A DNA stretch of 64,000 nt from Methylorubrum populi (GTDB taxonomy: Bacteria > Pseudomonadota > Alphaproteobacteria > Rhizobiales > Beijerinckiaceae), in contig JAQIIU010000003.1 in the NCBI GenBank assembly GCA_036946625.1, positions 569,961 to 633,960 on the forward strand, read 5' to 3'. Made by a program: the position numbers and the translations under genes. Position 1 is the stretch's first letter. Each line of letters opens with the position of its first letter. Below are positions 42,472 to 51,485 of the stretch, piece after piece. The notes below the pieces were generated by a model. That model searched no databases. It was not told the origin of the DNA and saw only the letters and a list, made by a program, of their open reading frames with translations.

Positions 42472-43640
42472 GCCAGCCTGCGAACGAGACGGAGCGTCTG
42501 CGCCGCTGGCGCCTCGTGCTCGGCGGCGGGGCCGCGGAAGGCACCGGCTGCACCCTGACCGAGCGCGACCAGCGCATCGACCGGGCGCTGGGCGCCCTCT
42601 ACGATTCCGACCGCAAGGGGGGCCTCGGCGCCTCCGCCCCTTCCGTGCCGCGCTGGCTCGGCGACATCCGCGACTACTTTCCGGCCTCCGTGGTGCAGGT
42701 GATGCAGCGCGACGCCTTCGAGCGGCTCGACCTCAAGCGGATGCTGACCGAGCCGGAGATGCTGGAGGCGGTCCAGCCCGACGTCTCCCTCGTCTCGACC
42801 CTGATCTCGATGCGCGGCCTGCTCGGCGGGCGCACCAAGGAGACGGCGCGCCTCGTGGTGCGCAAGGTGGTGGACGCGCTGATGAAACGGCTGGAGGAGC
42901 CGCTGCGGCAGGCGGTGACCGGGGCGATCGACCGCGCCAGCGTCAACCGCCGCCCGCGCCACGCCGAGATCGACTGGAACCGCACCATCCGGGCGAACCT
43001 GCGCCACTATCAGGCGGAGTACCGCACCGTCATCCCCGAGACGCGCCTCGGCCACGGGCGCAAAAGCCGCGGATCGCTGAAAGACGTGATCCTGTGCATC
43101 GACCAGTCGGGCTCGATGGCCAATTCCGTGGTGTATTCGAGCATCTTCGGGGCGGTGATGGCCTCGCTGCCCGCCGTCTCGACCCGGCTCGTGGTGTTCG
43201 ACACCGAGGTGGTCGATCTCTCCGACGCGATGGACGATCCGGTCGAGGTGCTGTTCTCGGTCCGGCTCGGCGGCGGCACCGACATCAACCGGGCGGTGGG
43301 CTACTGCGCCTCGCGCATCACCCGGCCCGAGGACACGGTGCTGGTCTTGATCTCCGACCTCTACGAGGGCGGGGTCGAGGCCGGCCTGCTCGCCCAGGCG
43401 CAGCGCCTCGTTGCTGCTGGCGTGCAGGTGGTGGCGCTGCTGGCCCTCTCCGACGAGGGCGCGCCGGCCTACGACCGGGGGCTGGCCGCGCGGCTCGCCG
43501 CGCTCGGCGTGCCCGCCTTCGCCTGCACGCCGGACCTGTTCCCCGACATGATGGCGGCGGCGATCCGCAAGCAGGATCTCAACGCCTGGGCCGCGGGCGC
43601 CGGCATCGCCGCCGTCCCGGCCGCCGCCCGCGACGGCTGA
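42468..43640 (+). CDS. VWA (von Willebrand A) domain protein, last gene of the operon
   Basis: 390 residues. The VWA domain occupies the C-terminal half with the MIDAS motif ILCIDQSGSMANSVVYSS (DxSxS), LVVFDTEVVDLSDAMDD, VRLGGGTDINRAVGYC (Thr of MIDAS) and LVLISDLYEGG. The N-terminal half is helical with a conserved RRPRHAEIDWNRTIRANLRH before the domain. It is the expected substrate or partner of the MoxR ATPase. An R repeat begins 22 bp after the stop. Confidence 0.9.
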   Translation: MSQPANETERLRRWRLVLGGGAAEGTGCTLTERDQRIDRALGALYDSDRKGGLGASAPSVPRWLGDIRDYFPASVVQVMQRDAFERLDLKRMLTEPEMLEAVQPDVSLVSTLISMRGLLGGRTKETARLVVRKVVDALMKRLEEPLRQAVTGAIDRASVNRRPRHAEIDWNRTIRANLRHYQAEYRTVIPETRLGHGRKSRGSLKDVILCIDQSGSMANSVVYSSIFGAVMASLPAVSTRLVVFDTEVVDLSDAMDDPVEVLFSVRLGGGTDINRAVGYCASRITRPEDTVLVLISDLYEGGVEAGLLAQAQRLVAAGVQVVALLALSDEGAPAYDRGLAARLAALGVPAFACTPDLFPDMMAAAIRKQDLNAWAAGAGIAAVPAAARDG

Positions 43641-43661
43641 GCGGCCCCGACATCCTCGGCC

Positions 43662-43831
43662 TGATATCGTTTCCGATTGATCGCTTCGGGTTTCGCCCCC
43701 CTCCGTCATCGCGAGCGGCCGCGAAGCGATCCAGGGCGCGACAGGTCCGGAAAGGGCGCGCCCTGGATGGCTTGCGCCGAGCCTCGCAAGGACGCAGGAC
43801 AGGCCGAACTCATCAACCGGATGTCGTATGA
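43662..43831. repeat. R repeat, copy 5
   Basis: 170 bp from TGATATCG to CGTATGA. Its right end contains an ATG (43828) at the 5' boundary of the following membrane-protein gene. Confidence 0.85.
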
Positions 43832-44026
43832 CATCCTCGAACCCTGAAATCCGGGAGACTCTTCCTGCCCGTCGTCCCCGCCATCTCCGGCCGCCCACCC
43901 GTTCCGGACGCGCCGCTGACCTTCGAGGCTCCGCTGACCGACGCGCACCGGGTCACGGGCAACCTCTACGCGCAGAGGGCGCCGCTCGCAGCGCAGAGGC
44001 GGCGCATCCTCACGCTCGGCCTGCCG

Positions 44027-45106
44027 GTGCTGTGGTTCCTGGCCCTGCTCGGTGCGGTCTCGGCCTGGGCGACGGCGGGCGGCCGGCGCAGCCTGTCGGC
44101 GCTCTGGCGCGACCTGCCGGGCTTCGACCTGCTGCCGCTCGCCGCCTGTCTCGCGCTGATCGCGCTCACCCTGCTCGCCACCTACGCGCTCCACCCTCGG
44201 TTCGCCCGCCGCCGGGTGCGGGCCCTGATGGGGCCGCCCGGACGGGAGGGGCCGGTCCCGGTGCGCTACCGGCTCGACGGGGCCGGGCTGACCCAGACCG
44301 CGCCGGATCTCGTCAGCTTCGTGCCCTGGCCGCGCATCGGCGGTCTCGGGGAGGACCGGCACCATCTCTTCATCCCGGTCGGGATCGGGGACGTCCCGAT
44401 CGTCCTGCCCAAGTCGCATCTGGGCGCGGAGGCCGCCGCGGGCGTCCGGCGCTGGACGCAAGCCTGCGCCGACCGGCCCGCCCCCGCCCCGCCGCCGGCC
44501 GAACCGGAGACCGCGCCCGGAGCGGTGCGCGCCACGATGCGCCTGACGGCGGAGGAGCGGGTGCCGATCATCCTGCGCGCTCTGGAAAATCCGTGCGCGC
44601 GGCGCGCCCGGCTCACCGGTGCCGCCGCGTGGCTCGTCGGCCTGACCCTGCTCTACCCCGCCCTGCTGGCGATGCTCTGGGCGGTCGATCCCTACCGGGT
44701 GCCGCTGGCCGACGCGCTGCCGCTCTTCGCCGAGATGGTCGCCGGCGATGCTTGGAAGCCCGCCGCCTTCACCGCGGCGGTGATCGCCCTGTTCTTCGCG
44801 GCCCACCCCTACGCGCGCCGCTGGTTCGCGGGGGATCTCGCCAAGCAACTCGAGGCCGAGGCGCCCCCGGGCGAGGCCGCGATCGCGATCGACGAGACCG
44901 GCATCGTCACGGCGCAGGACGGCGCCCATGCCCGCCTCGGCTGGCCGCTGTTCCGCGGGTGCGAGCGGGTCGGCGATCTGGTGATCCTGCCGATGCGCTG
45001 GAACGACGTGCTGCCCGTGCCGCTGCGGATCTTCGAGCCGGAGGCGCGCGCCCGCTTCGAGGCCCTCGCCGAACGCCACCTCCCGAAGGAGACCCGCGCC
45101 CGATGA
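44027..45106 (+). CDS. YcxB-like membrane protein, 5' end disturbed
   Basis: From the GTG at 44027, 359 residues with helices VLWFLALLGAVSAWATAG, PLAACLALIALTLLATYAL and two more near residues 205-275. The C-terminal AIAIDETGIVTAQDGAHARL and FRGCERVGDLVILPM fit the YcxB-like domain. Good coding sequence continues upstream in frame to 43832 (FEAPLTDAHRVTGNLYAQRA) but has no start codon. The only ATG there (43828) is in another frame at the end of R copy 5. So a frameshift or loss of the native start is likely. Stop overlaps the next gene (ATGA). Confidence 0.6.
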   Translation: MLWFLALLGAVSAWATAGGRRSLSALWRDLPGFDLLPLAACLALIALTLLATYALHPRFARRRVRALMGPPGREGPVPVRYRLDGAGLTQTAPDLVSFVPWPRIGGLGEDRHHLFIPVGIGDVPIVLPKSHLGAEAAAGVRRWTQACADRPAPAPPPAEPETAPGAVRATMRLTAEERVPIILRALENPCARRARLTGAAAWLVGLTLLYPALLAMLWAVDPYRVPLADALPLFAEMVAGDAWKPAAFTAAVIALFFAAHPYARRWFAGDLAKQLEAEAPPGEAAIAIDETGIVTAQDGAHARLGWPLFRGCERVGDLVILPMRWNDVLPVPLRIFEPEARARFEALAERHLPKETRAR

Positions 45107-45771
45107 CCGACGCCCTCCGCCGCGGCCGCGCGGCCCTTCTCCCGTCCTGCCTGTTCCTTGCTCTGCTCGCGATCGCCCCGGCGCGGGCCGAGGAGGCGCC
45201 GGAGACGACCGAGGACTCCGCGGTCGTGGCGCCGGACGAGACCGACGCCCCTGCGGGCCCGATCACGCTGCGCCTCGACCAGGGCTTCGTGCTCGACCTG
45301 CCGGCGGGCTGGGTGCTGGAGGAGGCCGACGCGGATCCCGGCGACGCCACCGGCCGGCGCGTGGTGCGGGTCGTGTGCGAGACCCCGGCCTGCGCCCGCA
45401 CCCAGGAAGCCTGCACCCTGCGCCTGCGCACGAAGGCGGTCGAGGGCGAGGACGACGCGGCCCGCCTCGCCGGGCTCCACGCCGCGCCGCTCTCCCGCTA
45501 CTTCCGCCTGCGCGCGGTGCTGAAGAGCACGAGCCCCGGCGCCTCGATCCGCCGCCCGCTCCGGACCGAGCGGTTCGGCGCGCGCGACTGGATCGCGGTC
45601 GAGACCGAGGCGGCACCGCGGTTCAAGTCGGGCCTGTTCGCCGAGACGGTGATCGACGGCCGCTATCTCGGGGCGATCTGCAAGACCTGCGAGACCGGCG
45701 CGGTGCGCCACGAAGCCGCCCGGGCGATCCTCGGCAGCGTCCGCCGGGTGGAGCGCTCGGCGGCGCGCTGA
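45103..45771 (+). CDS. Exported protein of unknown function
   Basis: 222 residues with a signal peptide (LLPSCLFLALLAIAPARAEE) and an acidic linker, then TLRLDQGFVLDLPAGWVLEE and RVVRVVCETPACARTQEACT with several cysteines that could form disulfides. Translationally coupled to the YcxB-like gene by ATGA. No family recognised. Confidence 0.65.
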   Translation: MTDALRRGRAALLPSCLFLALLAIAPARAEEAPETTEDSAVVAPDETDAPAGPITLRLDQGFVLDLPAGWVLEEADADPGDATGRRVVRVVCETPACARTQEACTLRLRTKAVEGEDDAARLAGLHAAPLSRYFRLRAVLKSTSPGASIRRPLRTERFGARDWIAVETEAAPRFKSGLFAETVIDGRYLGAICKTCETGAVRHEAARAILGSVRRVERSAAR

Positions 45772-45777
45772 GAGGGC

Positions 45778-46272
45778 GATCGAGCGGAGCGCCGTCTCGA
45801 CCGCCGCCGGCACCTGCTTGGCCGCCATCTCCGGCACCTGCACGGTGACGAGGCCGGTGCCGGGGGCACCGCGCACCACCGCGACCCACTTGGTGTAGGC
45901 CAGCCCGTTGGCGTTCTGCGTCCCGCGCAGGACGAAGCCCTTGCCGCCGGCCACCGCCAGCGCCTCGCTGCCGCCCTTCACCTTGAAGCCGGTCGGAGCC
46001 AGGGCCTCGGCGGTGAAGCGTCCGGCGATCTGGTCCCAGGCCTCCGGCGGCCTCTCCACGAGGACGATCGAGGCGCCGGCGCGATGCTCGAAACCGGCGA
46101 AGCCCTTGGCCGGGGTCATGCCGGGCGGCGGCACGAGGCCGAGGGCGCCGGCGGGCGGAAACACCGGTTCGGCGGCGTGCGCCGGCATCGCCAGCAAGGC
46201 GAACAGCCCCGCGAAAAGCCCGCGCGGCACCGGCCGGCGCGGGAGGAAACGAATGCGGGACCAATCCATCAT
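45778..46272 (-). pseudogene. Exported protein fragment, 3' end lost
   Basis: A good start (MMDWSRIRFLPRRPVPRG) with signal peptide GLFAGLFALLAMPAHAAE, then LGLVPPPGMTPAKGFAGFEH, ASIVLVERPPEAWDQIAGRF and YTKWVAVVRGAPGTGLVTVQ, VPEMAAKQVPAAVETALRSI. After this the frame never stops but merges into the antisense of the preceding gene, so the native C-terminus appears deleted at about 45778. Function unknown. Confidence 0.5.
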
Positions 46273-46638
46273 GCACGGCTCCTGCGAGGGGCCGTTCCGG
46301 GCCCGGCCCGGGGGCAGGCACGCCGCATCCGGGCCGGCGGACCGGAGGCCGCCCGATCGAATCGCGGTGCAGCCTAGGGTCAAAACCCAATCAGCTCGAC
46401 CGCGTGAGCGGCTGCTTCCGACCCAAGCCCGCCGTTTCGCCAGCCAACAGCGCTCCCCGAAAGCGGTCACTCCTCGGCCGTCCGGGAACTTCGGCTCGGG
46501 GTGGATGAACGAACCCGCTCGCGCGGGATGGGTGGCAGCTTCGAGGTCGGCGGATTGACCCGAACGCCCTGCGCCGATTGAGGGGCGCCCAGCTCGGGCG
46601 GACGATCCCGGCTCCCTTCCTTCGAGCGGAGCCATCCC

Positions 46639-47547
46639 ATGACCGTCCTTGCCGTTCCCGCCGCTGCCGGCGGCTCGCTGCGTCAGCGCCTGATCGACGA
46701 TATGACCCTGCGCCGGTTCTCCCGGGCGACGCAGCGCAACTACATCCGCGACGTCGGGCGGCTGGCTGCCTTCCTGCGGCGATCGCCCGATACCGCGACC
46801 GGCGACGACCTGCGCCGCTTCCAGATCGCTCAACAGGAGGTCGGCCTCGGCGTGCCGACGATGAACGCCATCGTCTCCGCCCTGCGCTTCTTCTTCGTCC
46901 ACACGCTCAACCGCCCCGATCTCGCCCGCAGGCTGGTCCGCCTCAACCAGCCGCGCACCCTGCCCGATGTGCTGAGCGCCGACGAGGTCGGGCGTCTGCT
47001 CGATGCCACGGTCTGCCTGAAGCATCTCGCCGCCCTGTCGCTCGCCTACGGCGCGGGCCTGCGCGTGGCCGAGGTCGCCGCACTCAGGATCGGCGATATC
47101 GACTCGACCCGCATGATCCTGCGGATCGAACGCGGCAAGGGCGGCCGCGACCGCAATGCCATGCTGTCGGCCGATCTCCTGGACCTGCTGCGGCGCTGGT
47201 GGAGCGAGGGCCACCGGCAGGGTGTCCTGCAGCGTCAGGGCTGGCTGTTCCCCGGGCAGGACTGGGCACGGCCGATCAGCACACGCCAGCTTCACCGCGT
47301 CGTCGTCGAGACGGCGCGCGCGGCCGGGATCTCCAAGCGCGTCGGTCCCCATACCCTGCGCCACTCCTTCGCCACCCATCTCCTGGAGGACGGCGTCGAC
47401 ATCCGCGTCATCCAGGTCCTGCTCGGGCACAGCCGGCTCGACACCACCGCCCTCTACGCCAAGGGCGCCACCCGGACGGTGCGGGCCGTGACGAGCCCGC
47501 TCGACAGGCTCGCCCTGTTCCATAGACAGGGGCCCGCGCCGGGCTGA
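46639..47547 (+). CDS. Tyrosine recombinase (integrase) of the IS91-type unit, copy 1
   Basis: 302 residues. An N-terminal SAM-like core-binding domain (RLIDDMTLRRFSRATQRNYI) is followed by the catalytic domain with LAYGAGLRVAEVAALRIGDI (first Arg), HTLRHSFATHLLEDGVDIRV (His-x-x-Arg) and VLLGHSRLDTTALYA (His and nucleophile Tyr). The full R-H-R-H-Y set is present. Such a recombinase upstream of an IS91 transposase is a known arrangement in some IS91 relatives. The product is identical to the minus-strand copy at 51486-52394. Confidence 0.93.
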   Translation: MTVLAVPAAAGGSLRQRLIDDMTLRRFSRATQRNYIRDVGRLAAFLRRSPDTATGDDLRRFQIAQQEVGLGVPTMNAIVSALRFFFVHTLNRPDLARRLVRLNQPRTLPDVLSADEVGRLLDATVCLKHLAALSLAYGAGLRVAEVAALRIGDIDSTRMILRIERGKGGRDRNAMLSADLLDLLRRWWSEGHRQGVLQRQGWLFPGQDWARPISTRQLHRVVVETARAAGISKRVGPHTLRHSFATHLLEDGVDIRVIQVLLGHSRLDTTALYAKGATRTVRAVTSPLDRLALFHRQGPAPG

Positions 47548-47551
47548 GACG

Positions 47552-48772
47552 ATGCCCGCCGCGACGGCCGCCACCATCGAGCTGGCCGACGTCTTCCGCG
47601 CCGCCGGTCCGGCCTATCGCGCCGAGCAGGCCGGGCATCTGAGCCTGGATACGCTGAAGGTGATGGCGGCGATCGAGCGCTGCCGCACCGCCAGCCTCGG
47701 CGGCCACGTCGAGGGCTGCGACGCGTGCGGCCACCTGCGCGTCGCCTACAACTCCTGTCGCAACCGGCATTGCCCCCGGTGCCAGGGCGCGGCCGCCCGC
47801 GACTGGCTCGCCGCGCGCGAGGCCGACCTCCTGCCGGTCGGCTACTTCCACGTCGTCTTCACCCTGCCGGCCGAGATCGCCGCCATCGCCTTCCAGAACA
47901 AGGCCGCCGTCTACGACCTGCTGTTCCGGGCGGCGAGCACCACCATGATGCGGATCGCCGCCGACCCGAAGCACCTCGGGGCCCGCATCGGCCTCACCAC
48001 CGTGCTCCACACCTGGGGTTCGGCCATGACCCACCATCCCCATGTCCACATGATCGTCCCCGGCGGCGGCCTCTCCCCGGACGGGACCCGCTGGATCGCC
48101 GCGCGCCCCGGCTTCCTCCTGCCGGTGCGGGTGCTGGGCCTGCTGTTCCGCCGCCTGTTCCTCGAAGGGCTCGCCGCCCTCCACGCGGCCGGGGCGCTCG
48201 CCTTCTTCGGCCCCCTGGCCCCACTCTCGGATCCCAGGGCCTTCGCCCGTGCGCTCGCCCCGGTGCGCCGGAAGCGCTGGGTGGTCTACGCCAAGCCGCC
48301 CTTTGCCGGACCGAAGGCCGTCCTCGCCTATCTGGCGCGCTACACCCACCGCGTCGCCATCTCCAGCCGACGCCTCCTCGCCTTCGATGGGGCGAGCGTC
48401 AGCTTCCGCGTCAAGGACTACCGGCGCGACGAAGCCGGACGGGCACGGGTCATGACCCTGTCGGCCGCGGAGTTCATCCGGCGCTTCCTGCTTCACGTCC
48501 TGCCGCGCGGCTTCCACCGCATCCGGCACTACGGCTTCCTCACAGGCTCGAACCGGAAGGCGGTTCTAGCGCACATCCGCACCATCCTCGGCGTCCCGGC
48601 CCCGCCTCGGCCCACCGCCGACGCACCCGATCCGCCAGACGGCCCCGGCCAAGCCCGGCCGCCTTGCCCCTGCTGCGGCGGTCCCATGACGATCGTCGGA
48701 GCCTTTGCGAGGTGGCATCGGCCCCGTGGACCGCCGTTCCGCTCCCCACCGAACCGGGCGTGGACGCCATGA
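47552..48772 (+). CDS. IS91 family HUH transposase, copy 1
   Basis: 406 residues. N-terminal zinc finger GCDACGHLRVAYNSCRNRHC then PRCQ; the HUH motif in WGSAMTHHPHVHMIVPGGG; the catalytic Tyr region VLAYLARYTHRVAIS. IS91 enzymes move by rolling-circle replication. The protein starts 4 bp after the recombinase stop. Its last 40 residues are Pro-rich. Confidence 0.93.
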   Translation: MPAATAATIELADVFRAAGPAYRAEQAGHLSLDTLKVMAAIERCRTASLGGHVEGCDACGHLRVAYNSCRNRHCPRCQGAAARDWLAAREADLLPVGYFHVVFTLPAEIAAIAFQNKAAVYDLLFRAASTTMMRIAADPKHLGARIGLTTVLHTWGSAMTHHPHVHMIVPGGGLSPDGTRWIAARPGFLLPVRVLGLLFRRLFLEGLAALHAAGALAFFGPLAPLSDPRAFARALAPVRRKRWVVYAKPPFAGPKAVLAYLARYTHRVAISSRRLLAFDGASVSFRVKDYRRDEAGRARVMTLSAAEFIRRFLLHVLPRGFHRIRHYGFLTGSNRKAVLAHIRTILGVPAPPRPTADAPDPPDGPGQARPPCPCCGGPMTIVGAFARWHRPRGPPFRSPPNRAWTP

Positions 48773-49187
48773 CCCGGCATGGCCTGACGTCACCAAAGAC
48801 CCGCAGAGCTGCGCTCCGGGGCACGCCTTCGCACGGGCCGACCGCCAGGATGAGCCTCACAAACGCGGTCGTCGAACCCCGGTGCGCATCGCCAGGCCCT
48901 GGGGGCCCGCCAGTCCGAGACCTCTCAGCCACACAACCGGCGAGGTTTGCCCGCCGTCGCTCCGCCACTGGGGGCGACGCCCGGCCCAAATCCCCATAGG
49001 CCCGCCCGCCATCCCGCGGGTTCGTTCATCCACGACTTTCGTACGCCTCACGGCGACCGAAACTCTTCAGGTTGGACCGCTCACGACCCCTTGCCGGCCC
49101 TCGGAAGGTCCGCTTTTCGGCCGCTTGGCGGCCGCTGAACCATGACTGGAACGGGTGGGTTTTGCCGGTCCGCCTGATTGATGCTGC

Positions 49188-49213
49188 CTTGATGAAACAG
49201 ACGTTCCATCAAG
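49188..49213 (+). promoter_or_regulatory. Inverted repeat before the cargo gene
   Basis: CTTGATG, 12 bases, CATCAAG, about 58 bp before the nucleotidyltransferase start, inside the A/T-rich centre. Could be an operator or a leader hairpin; no more can be said. Confidence 0.3.
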
Positions 49214-49270
49214 GGGGCTACAGCTTTTATCAGCTTTCGTTCTTTACAAGTACTCCATACGGATATTTCG

Positions 49271-49885
49271 ATGAGCCCTCTCGACGAGGACGCTTGGGAT
49301 GCATGGTCCCCCCACGAACTCGGTCAGCGTCTCCGAGAAGCAATCCTCCCATGGTACGTCGCAGGCGGATGGGCTCTGGACGTTTGGCATGACAAGCAAA
49401 CGCGTGAGCACGAAGACTTAGAGTTTGTTGTTATTCGCAATGATGTAGATCATTTTCGCACCATTTTACATGAGCTAGATTTTTTTACCGTAAAAGACGG
49501 AGCAATCGAATATTTGCCCCCGTCAGCCCACCTGCCAAGCGATGTGTGGCAGCTTTGGGGGGGAGACATGCGGCAAGGTTGTTGGCGAGTGGACCTGATG
49601 ATCGAGCAAGGGACGCCAGACCTATGGGTCTACAAGCACGATCGGACAATAAATATGGCACGCTCTGATGCTGTTCGTGTGAGCGAAGCGGGCATCCCAT
49701 ACCTTGCTCCAATGAATGCCATATTGTTTAAAGCCAAGCATTGCAGAAATAAAGATCAGATAGATTTCAAACTTTGTTTGCCTAAATTTTCTGCCGAAGA
49801 GAAGGAGCAATTGATTATCTGGTTGAATGAATTGCACCCTGACCATGAGTGGATTACAAATCTGCAAATTAGCCGACAGTGCTGA
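49271..49885 (+). CDS. Aminoglycoside nucleotidyltransferase-like protein
   Basis: 204 residues. Nucleotidyltransferase signature YVAGGWALDVWHDKQTREHE then DLEFVV: GGxA-LD with the HEDLE acidic pair, resembling ANT(2'')/LinB-type enzymes that adenylylate aminoglycosides or lincosamides. A later WRVDLMIEQGTPDLWVYKHD strand carries another Asp. The substrate is unknown. Codon use and A+T content differ sharply from the flanks, which indicates recent transfer. The only gene between the inverted units. Confidence 0.75.
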   Translation: MSPLDEDAWDAWSPHELGQRLREAILPWYVAGGWALDVWHDKQTREHEDLEFVVIRNDVDHFRTILHELDFFTVKDGAIEYLPPSAHLPSDVWQLWGGDMRQGCWRVDLMIEQGTPDLWVYKHDRTINMARSDAVRVSEAGIPYLAPMNAILFKAKHCRNKDQIDFKLCLPKFSAEEKEQLIIWLNELHPDHEWITNLQISRQC

Positions 49886-50260
49886 GATCACACAGGTGAA
49901 GGTATTGGGGTGGGGCGCAGGCGGAACGTCCGCTCGCGAGCAGTCGATCAATTTCCGCTCCCCTGAAGAGTTTCGGTCGCCGTGAGGCGTACGAAAGTCG
50001 TGGATGAACGAACCCGCGGGATGGCGGGCGGGCCTATGGGGATTTGGGCCGGGCGTCGCCCCCAGTGGCGGAGCGACGGCGGGCAAACCTCGCCGGTTGT
50101 GTGGCTGAGAGGTCTCGGACTGGCGGGCCCCCAGGGCCTGGCGATGCGCACCGGGGTTCGACGACCGCGTTTGTGAGGCTCATCCTGGCGGTCGGCCCGT
50201 GCGAAGGCGTGCCCCGGAGCGCAGCTCTGCGGGTCTTTGGTGACGTCAGGCCATGCCGGG

Positions 50261-51481
50261 TCATGGCGTCCACGCCCGGTTCGGTGGGGAGCGGAACGGC
50301 GGTCCACGGGGCCGATGCCACCTCGCAAAGGCTCCGACGATCGTCATGGGACCGCCGCAGCAGGGGCAAGGCGGCCGGGCTTGGCCGGGGCCGTCTGGCG
50401 GATCGGGTGCGTCGGCGGTGGGCCGAGGCGGGGCCGGGACGCCGAGGATGGTGCGGATGTGCGCTAGAACCGCCTTCCGGTTCGAGCCTGTGAGGAAGCC
50501 GTAGTGCCGGATGCGGTGGAAGCCGCGCGGCAGGACGTGAAGCAGGAAGCGCCGGATGAACTCCGCGGCCGACAGGGTCATGACCCGTGCCCGTCCGGCT
50601 TCGTCGCGCCGGTAGTCCTTGACGCGGAAGCTGACGCTCGCCCCATCGAAGGCGAGGAGGCGTCGGCTGGAGATGGCGACGCGGTGGGTGTAGCGCGCCA
50701 GATAGGCGAGGACGGCCTTCGGTCCGGCAAAGGGCGGCTTGGCGTAGACCACCCAGCGCTTCCGGCGCACCGGGGCGAGCGCACGGGCGAAGGCCCTGGG
50801 ATCCGAGAGTGGGGCCAGGGGGCCGAAGAAGGCGAGCGCCCCGGCCGCGTGGAGGGCGGCGAGCCCTTCGAGGAACAGGCGGCGGAACAGCAGGCCCAGC
50901 ACCCGCACCGGCAGGAGGAAGCCGGGGCGCGCGGCGATCCAGCGGGTCCCGTCCGGGGAGAGGCCGCCGCCGGGGACGATCATGTGGACATGGGGATGGT
51001 GGGTCATGGCCGAACCCCAGGTGTGGAGCACGGTGGTGAGGCCGATGCGGGCCCCGAGGTGCTTCGGGTCGGCGGCGATCCGCATCATGGTGGTGCTCGC
51101 CGCCCGGAACAGCAGGTCGTAGACGGCGGCCTTGTTCTGGAAGGCGATGGCGGCGATCTCGGCCGGCAGGGTGAAGACGACGTGGAAGTAGCCGACCGGC
51201 AGGAGGTCGGCCTCGCGCGCGGCGAGCCAGTCGCGGGCGGCCGCGCCCTGGCACCGGGGGCAATGCCGGTTGCGACAGGAGTTGTAGGCGACGCGCAGGT
51301 GGCCGCACGCGTCGCAGCCCTCGACGTGGCCGCCGAGGCTGGCGGTGCGGCAGCGCTCGATCGCCGCCATCACCTTCAGCGTATCCAGGCTCAGATGCCC
51401 GGCCTGCTCGGCGCGATAGGCCGGACCGGCGGCGCGGAAGACGTCGGCCAGCTCGATGGTGGCGGCCGTCGCGGCGGGCAT
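50261..51481 (-). CDS. IS91 family HUH transposase, copy 2
   Basis: Identical product to 47552-48772 (406 residues, zinc finger, HHPHVHMI HUH motif, YLARYTHRV). Intact, so both copies could be active. Confidence 0.93.
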   Translation of the reverse strand: MPAATAATIELADVFRAAGPAYRAEQAGHLSLDTLKVMAAIERCRTASLGGHVEGCDACGHLRVAYNSCRNRHCPRCQGAAARDWLAAREADLLPVGYFHVVFTLPAEIAAIAFQNKAAVYDLLFRAASTTMMRIAADPKHLGARIGLTTVLHTWGSAMTHHPHVHMIVPGGGLSPDGTRWIAARPGFLLPVRVLGLLFRRLFLEGLAALHAAGALAFFGPLAPLSDPRAFARALAPVRRKRWVVYAKPPFAGPKAVLAYLARYTHRVAISSRRLLAFDGASVSFRVKDYRRDEAGRARVMTLSAAEFIRRFLLHVLPRGFHRIRHYGFLTGSNRKAVLAHIRTILGVPAPPRPTADAPDPPDGPGQARPPCPCCGGPMTIVGAFARWHRPRGPPFRSPPNRAWTP

Positions 51482-51485
51482 CGTC

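Larger units (their letters stand above)
46499..49071 (+). mobile_element. IS91-type unit with tyrosine recombinase, copy 1
   Basis: Carries a tyrosine recombinase and an IS91 transposase separated by 4 bp. An 18-bp inverted repeat GTGGATGAACGAACCCGC occurs at 46501-46518 and, inverted, at 49016-49033. The duplicated sequence continues 38 bp past the inner repeat, to 49071. About 300 bp after the transposase (48773-49071) is non-coding. Confidence 0.9.

Noticed and set aside
44809..47577. A 922-codon minus-strand frame spanning a genuine gene fragment and the IS91 unit
   Set aside because: Only the 45778-46272 part resembles a protein; the rest is antisense of the neighbours and of the recombinase.
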